From positions 16,206,699 to 16,270,698 of the forward strand of contig CM057133.1 of assembly GCA_029964075.1 (NCBI GenBank): a DNA stretch of 64,000 bases, in the 5' to 3' direction. The notes below the pieces were generated by a model. It searched no databases. It was not told the origin of the DNA and worked only from the letters and a program-made list of their open reading frames with translations. The position numbers were made by a program, and so were the translations under genes. The DNA comes from Patiria pectinifera (lineage: Eukaryota > Echinodermata > Asteroidea > Valvatida > Asterinidae). This document shows positions 52,328 through 64,000 of this stretch, one piece after another. How positions within the stretch are numbered: position 1 is the first letter of the stretch; every line of letters starts with the position of its first letter.

Positions 52328-52797
52328 GGTAGCAGACCAGTAAATAAACTTCCATAGACCCCAATGGTAAATGCTCCCACTTCAAAAATTCGGGAAAAAT
52401 ACTCACAACTCTCCAAGGTGTTCGAGACACACATCAAATTAAAGCTTATTTCATCATCTTTCAATTTCTGTTCAATTTACGGGGGGTCAACTGATGACTT
52501 TTAGGAGAAATTTCCATCTGAAGACGATCACCCCTGAAAATAGTCCTGAAGCCCATCGCCATTTTGAAAAACGATGCCTACACTCCATTGCAAAGTAGAG
52601 CGCTTTTAGGGTCCAAATTACATCAAAATTACACAGAACTGCAAGCTCCAAGTCCTGTGCACGGTTTCCATCCATATTTTTAACAAACCCTCAAGTTCAT
52701 GGCCCACAGCATGCTCAAATACCGAAGATTTTGAGGGCATGCAAATCGTGATTTGGCCGGCGCAGGCAATTTCGGACCCATTTACTGGTCTGCACCC
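52328..52797 (+). repeat. Right 470-bp direct repeat of the composite
   Basis: Same ends as 50234-50703, then ACATG as flank. The two open frames of 62 codons in the two copies are identical, consistent with very recent divergence. Confidence 0.8.
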
Positions 52798-52802
52798 ACA
52801 TG

Positions 52803-54839
52803 TGTACGTAGCTCGTACCTAAAAAAAAAAATGATTTGTACTTTGCAAATATACACTGTATATCTGTGTGTACACATCTACAGTCCTTGGTTATTTTGTT
52901 GGTTTGCCCTTCAGTTCAAACAACCGCTATATTTACCAAATTGTAATCTTTTAACCATGGCCGTTTGGTCATTATAAGTAGCTTTGGGGAGCGCGCGCAA
53001 CAGTTTTTAACCTCCAAACATTCATCTCCAAAAGCCCTCAGGGTTAGAGTCTTGGTCTTGACCCTGCCAATCTGGAGAGGATTTGTAAATAAACACTGAA
53101 GTAGGAATGGCTTTGCAATTTAAATTTTATAACTCAGCTGTAGTTTGATGACAGCCCATCCATTTATTGTCCTGCTTAAAATCACAGGATCTATTTATAG
53201 TCCTTGGTGCAGGATCAAAATCTTGACCTTTGAAAAACAAAAATTTGATACTTGGAAATTATGTCTGCAGATTTATTGGGCAAAACTACATTTATTTCTG
53301 GGTGCATAATTCTATGTGAACACAAACAGCACACAATGTATGGAAATATTTGCAGGACTGTAAGACTAGTCAAGAAAATTATTTCATTGATAATAATTTC
53401 TTTTCTTTTTTATTGAAAGTGACAAATTTGTAAGGGCCTAATTTTCTGATATATTCGGAAGTATTTGAGACATTTCAGGATTTTATGTGTGGAATTTAAT
53501 GCAGTGTTTGGCAAATAGTTTGGTCTGAAATATTTTGGAGGATTTTTTTTTCAGCATTTTGTACATGAAATTGAATATAATTTGACAATCTTTTTGTACT
53601 AATTGTTTTGGGAAGGGTGCAATATATACCCGCATAGCACCTGTTTTATCAAGTGGGTATTTGACCTATGTTGAAATAAATGTAAAGCAGGATACAGTCC
53701 ACAAGCCTGCCCTGCAATATGGTGATTGTCCTAGCAACAAGGAATTGTAACTCAATACAGTTTATACCTGTACCCTCACGCACTAATAAGTGACATATCA
53801 ACAGCTGATAGCAGCAACCATCTGGACAAATCTACCATTCCAAACAGTCACAACAACTTTCCCCTAAAGGCATAATACATGAGGGGTACAGATGGTCAAA
53901 AATTTTCACAAAGTCAGGCTTAGACATATAAATTAGCATCAATGTTTAACTGTCACCTGTAGAGTTTTCAAATACTGTCACTGTCTGTAATACATTTTCA
54001 GTCCAATTTTTTTTTTTGATGGATTTTGTCCAGGATAAGTGAATGATTATTGTGTTATATCCAAATGCTATATTGATTTGTACTCTCTGCTCTGAAAAAG
54101 GAATTAATGACAGCAAAATTGCTTTGGTTGCTCCGTTTTCCTGTATATGGGTTAACCCTTTGTATCTTGAGTTCCAAAGTTTGTAAATTCCTCAGTTTTT
54201 ATACCTTTTATACCTATTACTTTTTGGGGCTTTTGTTCCTCTTATGACAACATCTATATGTATGAAAATGCCCTTATCAACTCCAGATCACACAGTGTGT
54301 ATTTGATCAGTTGGTCCCCAACTAACCACAAATTACCAACATCTGGTATTTCGTTACCCCCACTTGCAGAGGCAGACATACATGTACCGTACAAGTATGT
54401 ATCGCAGCATATATTTATGTACTATTGTTAATGTGTGGGTCTGTAAAAAAAATCTGTATCATGAACCAGGCCGAGAAAAACCATGCTGGTGTTTGTCACA
54501 AATTTCCACATGATAAATGTGTGAGGGCAAGTGGGGTTGTAAATTACACACAGTGTATCATCTATTAGACTTTGTTTTGTTATTTGCCCACAGAAGGCAT
54601 TGCTGTTTTTCTGCCGTCATCATCGGTGTTTTGTACATTCCTGCATTATTGTTGATGGAAACATGCACTTTCCTATTCAAGTGCCTATCTCAGAAATGTG
54701 TAGGCTTCTATGTTTCCAAAATCTAAATTAAAAAAAATTGATAAAAATCTAAAAATCCATGGATAATATTTGTCCAAAACAAGTAAAATTTAACATACCG
54801 GTAGGATGACATAATTGACAGTTTAACATTCCCTTGATT
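52803..54839. other. No gene seen
   Basis: AT-rich unique-looking DNA; only short open frames without protein character. Confidence 0.5.
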
Positions 54840-55247
54840 GGGGCCAAAAAATAAAAGTCCTGCTTCTGATTACGTGGCATTTGAAAATAGGGTAAGCACC
54901 AGTGGTAGGTAGGGAAAGTTTTTATTGGCTTTTTTCTTTGTATCATGGTCGTCTGCGTGCGGTCAAAGGTAAAACTAAAAGGTAGTAATTGATGATTTTC
55001 AGGGTTTTTCCCTCATTTTTCCCAAAAAAAATGAGGGTAGGGCTGTCAAAATAGGGTAGGTAGGGTAAGGCCAAAAAAGTCTCCTATTACTTAGTGCTAA
55101 CATATGGGGAGAGTCAGAGGGATTCCAGTCAAACCAATGAGTTTAGCCGTTTTGAGACATCATCTTTACTTGAGAAAAAAACTTCATTTTGCCGTAGCAT
55201 TAACCGGAAGCAGAACTATTATTTTTTTTATTTTTTTGGGCCTTGTC
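54840..55247 (-). mobile_element. AGGCCAA-ended element, type a, with a piece of type c inside
   Basis: Opposite orientation to 45195-45450 (GGCCAAAAAATAAAAGTCC start, AAGCAGAACTATTATTTTTT end). Between about 55071 and 55210 it holds sequence related to type c (GGATTCCAGTCAAACCA, GTTTTGAGACATCATCTTT). Confidence 0.6.
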
Positions 55248-55620
55248 TCTCAAAAACGTTGACCGGAAAAGAGAGATTTCTGGCTGTATCCATCTGCTTC
55301 AAAACTCCTTTACATTTCAAAGCATTATTTCTAAAAACTTTTGTGGTTTCCCTCCAGGGGGCCATCACCAGTGGGGGTTTGGCAAAGCAGACTACAACCA
55401 CATCTGGTAAATTCATTTTGATTTTTTTTTTCAGTTTTCAGGGAACCTGTTGAACTTAGAGAAATGTACTGGCAAGGGTCACTGGATAGATTTTTCTTTT
55501 GTTGAAATATTTAGTCATGCAGTGATACGTGTACTTGTACAATGCTGTACAAACATGTGCATATACACGTACATTTTGTACATGTATGTACAGGGAAACC
55601 ATATACTCGGTAGACATTCG

Positions 55621-55801
55621 TTAAAGGGAAAATACAACATTTGCAAGCATCGAAAAAAAAAAACTACTTTTTTTTTTACCGAATACATGATGTTTTTTGT
55701 ATACATTTCCAACAGTGGTCATGGACCACCGTTGTTGGTTGCATGTTCATGAATGGGGCAGGCCAGCTAGACTGATTCCCTTCGTACAAACATTCCTTTA
55801 A
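55621..55801 (+). mobile_element. TTAA-flanked short element, family I, internally deleted copy E
   Basis: 181 bp. Starts TTAAAGGGAAAATACAACAT and keeps the palindromic core (AGTGGTCATGGACCACC) and GCCAGCTAGACTG, but has lost most of the flanks; ends CCTTTAA. Confidence 0.65.
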
Positions 55802-57874
55802 ACAGGGGTGTGAAATCTCAGCTTTAAAGCTGATTTCAGGTTTTTTTTGTTTTGGATTGCAGCATTTTTATCCCTCACTTGTTGTGTACAAAAGTATGGG
55901 AGATTTCAAAAGTTCAGCTTTTATACAACTTTTTCAGCTGTGTTCAGCCAAGCTATTTTTATCAGTGGTCACTTGCACCCCTGTTTAAAGTAATAAACAC
56001 CGTGTTGTGAAATATGAACGTACATGTATGTGCACCTGTTTTTCTGATTGATTGAATGGATTGTTTGGATTGATTGTTCGTACCCTTGAACACCATATCA
56101 GAACTGGACCGATCAAAACAATTTTACAATGACCAATACGTCACTTATTCCACTAATGGGATCAATTCAACATAACAACTGTTGTCTGTTTATGTTATTG
56201 ATTATTGTTGATTACTGCTTTATTAAATTTGCACAGCATTCCTTTTGTGTAATTTATAAAAATAAATTAAAGAGGACACAATGGAATATATACTCTGTAA
56301 GCATTATTGTAAGCAATTATAGAAAATTTGATTAAGATTAGCATTTCATTAAATAAGACTTGACCCCCACAACACAAGCAAAACCCAACCCAAAAGCCTC
56401 CGAAAAATGAGACTTCATCAAAATCCCACATCAATTCTATGAATTTGGTAGGACAAGGAAGTAAAACAAGTTTTATCTAATGCAAGCTTGACAAAAAAAA
56501 ATTGTAAAAAATTACAAGTAAAATATTTTTGTTTTATAAGATTGATGATCAAAGTTCACCGACAGCACTGCTAAACAATTGCACAATGCATGGTTGCTGG
56601 CCCAACATTGGAGCAAACAGAGTTGTAATTTCTATGAGTCAAAATTTTTGAACAGCCTTCAACCATGGTTCAATTGTATAAGATTTTTCCCCGAACAGCA
56701 AATATACACTGTAATGTTGCAATTGCAACTAACAATGCACATTTGGTACAGTACGTGCTGCTGTGTACACATGTACAAACAGCATGAACATAGCACTGTT
56801 TCATTATAACACTGGTGTGGCATGTACTTACAAATACCGCACTTGGTCTCGTAACAAGATATGAAGCAACCAGTCCAGTTCGGAAGAGGAGCATTTAAGA
56901 AAGGCAGAGTAAGCACACATCTTCCCCCTGGGTCAGAAACCACAAGGTTCAGGATGGTGTAGCCATGCGCTCATCTCTCCTGCGGCTGCATGTAAGATTC
57001 ACACACAACCCACCGTCCACACTAGTACAGTCAAGCAGTGCCACTGACAGCCTACCAAAATGGATTACACGGCATATTGTCCCACTCAATTAGACTACAA
57101 TGCAGGAGTGTCTGTGTGTACGTGTAAAGGGGACAGGCACTGTGCACGTGGAGCTTGTTTGAAAAAGGCCTGGTGCCACAGACTACCAACGTGTGTACAC
57201 ATATTAAGGTCTCCTCCAAGGCCACTGGTAGCACAACGTAATGCTTGTGGTCCCAAGTGTTGATCAAAATTTAATCAGGTGCGTGTACAGCCGCTCAAAT
57301 TTCACTCTTAAGTGTGGATGCAGTGCGCTGAGCACATGTGCATGCTCCAAATGGCTGGTCTTTTTTTTGGGGGGGGGGCGGATATCAGCATGGTTAAAGC
57401 ACAGACCTAAACGGTTCTGTTCGTGGTTAAAGTACTCTCCAATGCATTGCAATGGAATCAAGTGGTAGACTCTAGGGAGCTTCCCTTACCAATTCACAGT
57501 AATTATTCATGATACTGCCCTGTAGACATATTGTTTGCTAGTAATTGGATTCGGTGTCTTCCGCTGGTAAAAGTACCAAATTAAAAGCCATACGGGTAAC
57601 TCATTTATAAACATTAAACCCTGTGACTTTTTTTTTTAGATTACATGGCTGAAAACCTGGTTCCATATTGATAATGGTGTACTAGCTGTTATCTAACATG
57701 TGGAGGTAAAATTATTTATATCACTCAGAAAAAAGTATAATTACCAAACAGTACGAAGAGATTTGAATATACTTATGCATTTGCACCATTTATAATTAAA
57801 CCTGTTCAGTCAAATTGTGCAAAACTTCTGGTGCGTCCTTCACGTGTTTGCTATTTTCACCTAGGGAAAAGATA
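55802..57874. other. No convincing gene
   Basis: Apart from the weak exon candidate at 56832-56927, only AT-rich sequence and a poly-G run near 57370. Confidence 0.45.
56832..56927 (-). CDS. Possible lone cysteine-rich exon
   Basis: 96 nt on minus between an acceptor (tctgacccag) and a perfect donor (GTAAGTAC), phase 1 at both ends, which is typical of exons for extracellular modules. It would encode GRCVLTLPFLNAPLPNWTGC then FISCYETKCGI, with one sequon-like NWT. I see no partner exons, so this may be chance. Confidence 0.25.
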
Positions 57875-58172
57875 AGGCAAAAAGCCATGCGCGTCGGCAA
57901 AATTAAACAGTTTTTTTTTCAATGTAAGATGATGTCTCAAAACCACCAAACTCACTATTTTAACTGGAATCCTGCTGCTGCACAATTTTAACGTATAAGC
58001 TTTATGTATAAGCTTTATGTGGCCTCTCTGGGTTCCCATACATTTTGCGCTAAATTTAGTCGGGCACCATTTGCAGTCATCAGCCGACACTTAAAGAAAA
58101 AACAAGTGAAAAAAAACCGCATCACTTTTGGGGCAAGCTCCATACCAGAAACCAAAGACTTTTTTTGGGCCT
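57875..58172 (-). mobile_element. AGGCCAA-ended short element, type c, inverted copy
   Basis: 298 bp, reverse complement of 45510-45857 with small deletions; one end has lost a base of the motif (AGGCAAAAAGCC). Confidence 0.65.
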
Positions 58173-59540
58173 AAATGCTTGTAATTATAGTCCCTCTCGA
58201 GGTTGTATTTTTCAAAATCTCCCAGATAACATTGCCCCGCGCACAATACAAGATTTAATTTATCATGTATTCTACACAATTATGGATGAGACCCGACACT
58301 ATTTTAGGTTTGATCGATGCAGTTTCTAGGCCGGCTGCTCATCAACATTGCACTGCGTTGTACTTTTTGGCACCAGTTCTGGACAGCCTGCAGCTGCGGC
58401 TGCAGGCTTTCTTCCTTTTCCTGCCCCACGCATTCCTGTCACTTTTATGCGGTGTAATTGATTTGCCATATAACCTAATTAGCTCCCAAGGCCACCCTCA
58501 GTATCAAATAAAACATACGAGAAAGATCTCATCATCGTTACATTCATCATGCATGTTGGATGATTACTGCTGCCATTTATTATGTGAATGCATAAACACA
58601 TGCCCACTGCTGGTGCTGTTGCCATGGTTGTTGGATCTTATTTGCTTGAATGCAATAGTTCAAGTCTACATGTATGTTGTGTCTATTTGTTTTTCCTCTG
58701 TGGTGTGTTCAACTCCCAACACTCGTTTCCTGAGAAAATGTTGTCAAATTCAGTACATTATTCTCACATCAGTGTAAAAAAAAGATAGTTTGATGAGTGA
58801 TGCATCTATAGGACACAAAAATACTGCCAACTGTTTTTTTGGAATGACCCTCCAATGCATAAACAAGTCAAGACCCTGAATCCCGTATGCTCATATGCAG
58901 GAATAAGAATTAGGGACACTCTAGGATTTTTCTCAGGCACTACAATAAAGAGCTGTGTGAATTGGTAGTGGAGCTCTTCAAACAATAAATAATGTATTTA
59001 AAAAGAATGAGACGATTTATTTAATGGATCACTTTAGGAATAGTTCACAATGCCTCATTGCTCTCCCCTCCCCCCTCCCCCAGAAAGTAATAATTAATAC
59101 ACAGTAAAATTAAATTCATCACAAATATATGAGACAACCACTGGAATTCTAAATTACATAAAATTGTTTTTATTTACATGCAATGTGCACTTAGCCTCAA
59201 GATACTGCTAGTATTTAGGACTAGTAACCATTGCATTTTGGTGGAATCCACTTGCTTATATGCCTTCCATATTTTAGGAAAAAACATTTCTGCTTTACCG
59301 TATGACCTAGGCCTTTTGGCCAATAATTCATTCAGCTTCCCAATCGACAGGAAGCTGTTAGTGTGGGCCCTGATACCCTTTGACCTCATAAAAACTGTCG
59401 GATATGCATTGTAGCATTGTTTCAACTGATGTTTAAACGCCATGCGGTTGAAAGATTCTTTAATTGAGCAGTTTATTTGTTTGTTTTAGTGTACTTTTTT
59501 AAAAACAGGTGTTTGTTTAAGTTGTCTAGGATAGAAATAC
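58173..59540. other. No convincing gene
   Basis: A 170-codon plus-strand open frame (58265-58777) is hydrophobic and Cys-rich but has no recognisable family and no splice context; left out as a gene. Confidence 0.45.
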
Positions 59541-60034
59541 TCGGAGTGACTCAGAGTAGAATGGGAGGAACATTAATCGCACGGTAAAATCTGGACTTTT
59601 TTGCCAAGTGAAATGGAAAAGTCCAGATTTTACCGAGCGATAGTATTCCTCCCATTTCACAATTTACAGCCACTTAATATTTGCTTTATATAACTGACAT
59701 AAAGATCCTTGTCATTTGATTTACAGTTAAAATGAACTTCTATTCAATACCAAATTGGTGGGAAATGTATTTCTCTCTTCCAAACCACCCCTTCATGAAA
59801 TGTTTGAACCCAACTCTGTAGCTACTGGCTCTTGGGAACAGTACGTGCTACGCACAACGCTCAACGCGCACACCAGCATGCATTTGCACACAAATACCGC
59901 ACCATGGAACAAGGATGATCCTAACTGTTGAATAGTAAATCCCCGCGAATGGGACTTTTTGAGCCCCGGCGTAAATGGGAGCATCAACAAATGTCACGTG
60001 ATGTGAGTTCCACCAATCAAATGACAAGAATCTG
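59541..60034 (+). repeat. Dispersed repeat R3, copy 2
   Basis: Same orientation and order as 47828-48312. Its opening hairpin (AAAGTCCAGATTTTACCG and complement) is more complete than in copy 1. Confidence 0.7.
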
Positions 60035-61438
60035 TGTACGTGTCAGTAAATATAATCTGTTTTATTACTACTCACCAAGGCAAGTTCTCAATGTGGTATA
60101 TCTTGTTTTGTTGCCTGGGGAAAGGGAAGCTATTATTTTGCAGACAGTACGTATGCAGTCCTTGAATGCTAGTATCGCCGACTGGAAATGGATAGAGCAA
60201 AAAGAGAAACCAAAAGTAAATAACACCAGACGTCAGAAAAGAGCTGGTTTAAAAACGGTGACATTATTGCAGCTGCTGTTGATGGAGCATAATGACTTGT
60301 AATTTTGGCCTTTTTCCTCAAACACCTGGGGGGTTTTTAGTGGTAATCAGGGTGGCTTGATAGTTTTGCTGATAAGGGACATGTATCTTGAGTGGCAGGT
60401 TGACTACAGTCACGGTTGTCATTGGGCCACACAGAAAAGAGGAAACAGAGTAGTAAATCATTTACATTTCAGTTTCTGTTTTGATGATTTCTTGTAATGG
60501 TTGATTTTTTTTCCGTTGCATAGTATTACATGTAAATGTTCCCCAAAATCCAGACAGCAATTACAGCAGACTTTGTGCTCTTAACCCCCCCCCCCCCTCA
60601 AAAAAAAGGGAGCGAGAGATAATATCCCTGTCATTTAAGGAATAAATGTGATTTCCGAAAAATAAAAATTACAAGATAGTTTCAAAAATAAGCAGTTAAC
60701 ATTTTCAGTCATTACATGTCAAATATCAATTCAAATGCTGTCAGGATAATCAGCAAACAAAAGATATAATACAAACAAGTTTCATACATGCATATGTTTA
60801 ATTGTTGAGGGTTTTTTTTTTAGGGCAATGTGCTCTTGCATCTTCTGAATATGCTCACAAGCCTTAACTATGTTGACACTCATCAGCGTTGCCAATCAGA
60901 TTCTCTGTTTAGACTCTGTGATGTTTTCCGAAGCACTTTATATTCAGGTTGAAATTATTCCGGGTCAACTTTGATAGCCAATTTATATACAAGACCACTT
61001 TTCAGGATGGCACGGTGCGTTGCCATTTTATTTGGTAGGCCAATTTTGGGTCAGCTTGTGTAAAGAGAAATCTGATTGATCAGAAATTATGTCAGTATAT
61101 ATTTGGAATTGTTCAATGATAATTAATCTCACAAGGTCAAAACTGGACAGATATGGACTCCGGGTTTTACCAGGGTATCGTCTTACGACATCCTCGAGTA
61201 AGGCTACCCTGGCTAGCGACTGAGGAATCCGACTGGAAGCTTCTGATGGAAGCCCTCTATCATTTTCACAAATTGGTTTTTGCCATCAACAAAACCAGAA
61301 AATGCCACTGAATAAACAACGGACCCATTGATTAATCCAGTAACCAGAAAATCGCTGCAGGCCTTTAACTATGAAAGTTATCCATTAACGTATTTTTTTC
61401 ACATTTGGCAGTGCCCTAGCTACAAATGTTCCATGTAT
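60035..61438. other. No gene seen
   Basis: AT-rich; poly-C run near 60585; no repeat family recognised. Confidence 0.45.
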
Positions 61439-61940
61439 TTAAAGGGCATGTACAACATTTGCTTTTGCTACAATTTTTCAGAAATAAATGGATTTGGAGG
61501 AACAGTATGTTATAGCAAATATTGTTAAAATGACTTGTTTCACGTTTTGGGCTTGTAGATGCTGGAAAAACCCACAAAAAAAACAATCATGTTCTTGTAT
61601 TATCAGAGCAATTTATAGACTTTGGGGAATTGTAAGGTCAGAGAATCAGTCTAGAAGGCTTGTACCCCTTCACAGGTGTGTAATTAATTGCAAAGAAAAT
61701 GCGGAATAACTAATTAGGAAAAATTAGGAGCAGTTTTTGAAAAAAAGCCAGTTTTCTCCAATGCTGGTCGGCCGACCATTGTTGGAAAAATACCATTTGT
61801 CTTGAAAATGTCAGCACACCAGGAGCCACGATTTTACAGGATGCTTTAGACTGTCATTCCCTAACAATCCAGTAAGGTATTTTGTGATAATTTGATCATT
61901 TCGTTTTGTGATGTTTGCAAATCTTGTATCTTCCCTTTAA
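61439..61940 (-). mobile_element. TTAA-flanked short element, family I, copy D
   Basis: Inverted relative to copies A and C, TTAA at both ends, palindrome CTGGTCGGCCGACCA. Confidence 0.8.
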
Positions 61941-62616
61941 ACAGTGACTACATATGTAGCTGCTTTCAAAAATTGTCATTCATCAAGTTTGCATATACTC
62001 ATACATGTGTTGTTGTATATTATTATATCACTTTTGCCCTGAGGGCAAGCGTTTTGTGAAACAAAAATGAAAAGAATTTGTAACAATGGTCACTGAGAAT
62101 TTTCATCTTACTCGCAGGTGCATTAGAGCTTTTTCATAATTAAAGTGCATTAGGGGAATTTAATGATTCATCAGTTGAATGTTTTTTCTATAAAAACATT
62201 GTCTGCCTGCCATGAAATTTAATTTTGTTGGTTTGAATATATACAGAGTCACAGCAAAAACCAAGTCCAAATTAAAAGAAAGCTGCAGTATCAAAAAACA
62301 TTGTTGATTTGAAATACTTCATGACCCTCCTATGCAAACATACATTCTGTGCCAAATTGTCCTTTCAGTCAAAATAAATCAAGTGACTGTTTTCAGTAGT
62401 TAAGAGCACCCAGCCTACATAAAGCAGCATTGGCTGGCTGTGATTGTTTAAGTAACTTGATGCATCTATGCTTTGACTGCAGGTGAGCCTACTTCCTGGT
62501 CATGACTGCTGTTGTCTGTTGACTGAGTTTGAGTAGTCAGTGCTTGCCTTAAAATATGATCTGACTGTTATTGACCAGCCTGAGTAAAATAAAAGGCATA
62601 TGGCAGTGGAAAGGAG

Positions 62617-62820
62617 GGAAAGATTTCCATATACGAAGTTCACTAATTTTCCTCTGTATTGACTAACAAGCCCCCAGATAGCAATTTCATGTCATCAAAG
62701 TCAATTTGAGCAGTGAGAAAATACAAGCATTTTCTTAGAAAACACTTAGAATTTTTCAGTCCAATCTCATAGGGTTTTTACACAGGGTGTTGAGTGAACT
62801 TCGTATATGGAAATCTTTCC
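62617..62820 (-). mobile_element. 8-bp-duplication short element (GGAAAGATTT family), copy B
   Basis: 204 bp, inverted relative to copy A and nearly identical; perfect target duplication GAAAGGAG at 62609-62616 and 62821-62828. Confidence 0.85.
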
Positions 62821-62828
62821 GAAAGGAG

Positions 62829-64000
62829 TTATTTTTTTGACTGTCTGTGACTGTTTAAACAGCAGAACGGTTAATTCTTGTTTGGCACATCACTATCACT
62901 GAGAAAAACCCAATGTACGTTCCTTTGCACATTGTCGCAATCAACTCCATTGTGCATCAGTTACAAAAAAAACCTGAAAGTGATCAACACAGATTCTGGT
63001 TTTGGTATAACCATGGAGCTAAACGGCAGTCAATTAATTCATGTTTAATACATGAATAATATGTGTTTACTTCAGTCAAACTGTTTGACAAGCTTTCCTT
63101 CAGTGTAGCATGTACATTGTATTTAAACTAGTTGTGGCGGTAATAAGCAAGTTTTAGCACAATTGCAAAGAAGAACTTTGAAGAACTCACCACCAAAATA
63201 CGTCGGAGGTTACAACATCACAAACCCAATTCAGCAATTGTACTGTGCTGTGCAATGGTCTTCCTGCTCTACTGTACACCACTCCCAGCCACAATTGTTA
63301 TGTTGAACAGGCCAGTGATTTCTCTCTTTCACTGCACTTTTTTGGCTGCCATTCTTGCCATTTCAAAGCTTTTGTCAGGAGTACAAAACCTCCACACAAT
63401 GCGGCAGGCTCATGGGTCCCAGTTGACTCCACTGAAGCATAAACCACAGTTGGAAAAACAACCCAGTACAGTTGGCATGTGTGTAACAGGATGATGATTC
63501 TGGTTTTGCTAAATCAGTCAGTTCACAATCAACACCAGGCACTAATAACTCCTGGCCAGCAGAAACACAGAAGGTGATTTTGGTACGGGCTAATAGATGG
63601 TATTCAGAATGATTCACAATACTCTTCATCAGGAATCCTTTTTTTTAAGCCCATCCCAAGCACAATTAAATCTCATCAATCAGGATTTTCTCGCCTGGAC
63701 AGTTGTCTGCAGTTCTTCGTTATTTCTCACGACATTTCCTTAATGATTGCCAGGACTACACACGTACAGACCCTCTGGTGGTTATGCAACCTGTTAACAA
63801 CCTGCTGATGGTCATTTAGATATATCAGAGTTTATCTTCATCGGGCTCGTTTGGGGCCTGATACAAATTGGTATAAATGGGGAACAACCACTTTCCAGTT
63901 AATTCAGCCAAGTAAGCACTTAACCAAACAGGCCAACAAAACTGATCAGTTGTTTGGTTTGTGGGGTGGGTAAATGTCCCTCGCCCGCCCTTGAAAAAAA
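62829..64000. other. No gene seen
   Basis: Short open frames only, without splice or domain support. Confidence 0.45.

Larger units (their letters stand above)
50234..52797. mobile_element. Composite repeat: two 470-bp direct repeats around a four-unit tandem array
   Basis: Direct repeats 50234-50703 and 52328-52797 have equal length and read alike throughout. Between them are four head-to-tail units of 411, 405, 407 and 397 bp. ACAT precedes the left repeat (50230-50233) and follows the right one (52798-52801), extending to ACATG if the border is moved one base. Each direct repeat also has inverted ends GCAGACCAGTAAAT / ATTTACTGGTCTGC. There is no coding capacity that I accept. It could be a non-autonomous LTR-like element whose inside became a satellite, or a recombination product of a TIR element. 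Confidence 0.7.

Noticed and set aside
55358-55407. Plus-strand exon-like GAITSGGLAKQTTTTS between AG and GT
   Set aside because: Only 50 bp, no matching exons nearby, and not part of RRP12.
58265-58777. 170-codon plus-strand frame
   Set aside because: No recognisable domain, no splice partners, hydrophobic runs typical of AT-rich chance frames.
1-64000. CRISPR arrays, prokaryotic operons or ribosome-binding sites
   Set aside because: No regularly spaced direct repeats with unique spacers; all genes have eukaryotic intron structure.

Overview
The window looks like nuclear DNA of a marine invertebrate deuterostome, with an echinoderm-like animal my best guess. It is AT-rich, its genes are split by many introns with GT/AG borders, TACATGTA-type motifs are common, and several classes of tRNA-derived SINEs and short terminal-inverted-repeat elements fill introns and intergenic DNA. 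The species call is an inference without a database search. Three protein genes can be supported.

(1) 2562-13863, minus strand: a seven-exon gene for a single-pass membrane protein with signal peptide, two Ly6/uPAR-type cysteine domains, a Ser/Thr/Pro-rich segment and a short cytoplasmic tail. All seven splice phases fit and give 338 residues. Its fourth intron is filled by a full-length Ty3/gypsy-type LTR retrotransposon (6943-12085, minus) with two 481-bp LTRs that look identical, a 4-bp target duplication, gag, pol and a textbook -1 frameshift signal.

(2) 14229-34019, plus strand: the first 18 coding exons of the ribosome-biogenesis factor RRP12, about 931 residues. They start head-to-head with gene 1, with 365 bp between the start codons. 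The C-terminal exons (roughly the last quarter of the protein) were not found in the window.

(3) 41634-43232, minus strand: a one-coding-exon gene for a type II membrane glycosyltransferase of family GT61 (532 aa), convergent to RRP12.

The rest is mostly repeats. There are three families of short elements flanked by TTAA, three elements or families with 8-bp target duplications (hAT-like), a TA-flanked hairpin element, a group of families sharing the terminal motif AGGCCAA, five kinds of tRNA-derived SINE, and dispersed elements carrying a short telomere-like TTAGGGTTA motif. The most unusual structure is at 50234-52797: two 470-bp direct repeats with no length difference, flanking four tandem units of about 405 bp and bordered by a possible 4-5 bp target duplication. 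From about 43.3 kb to the end I see no convincing gene, only a few weak exon candidates.
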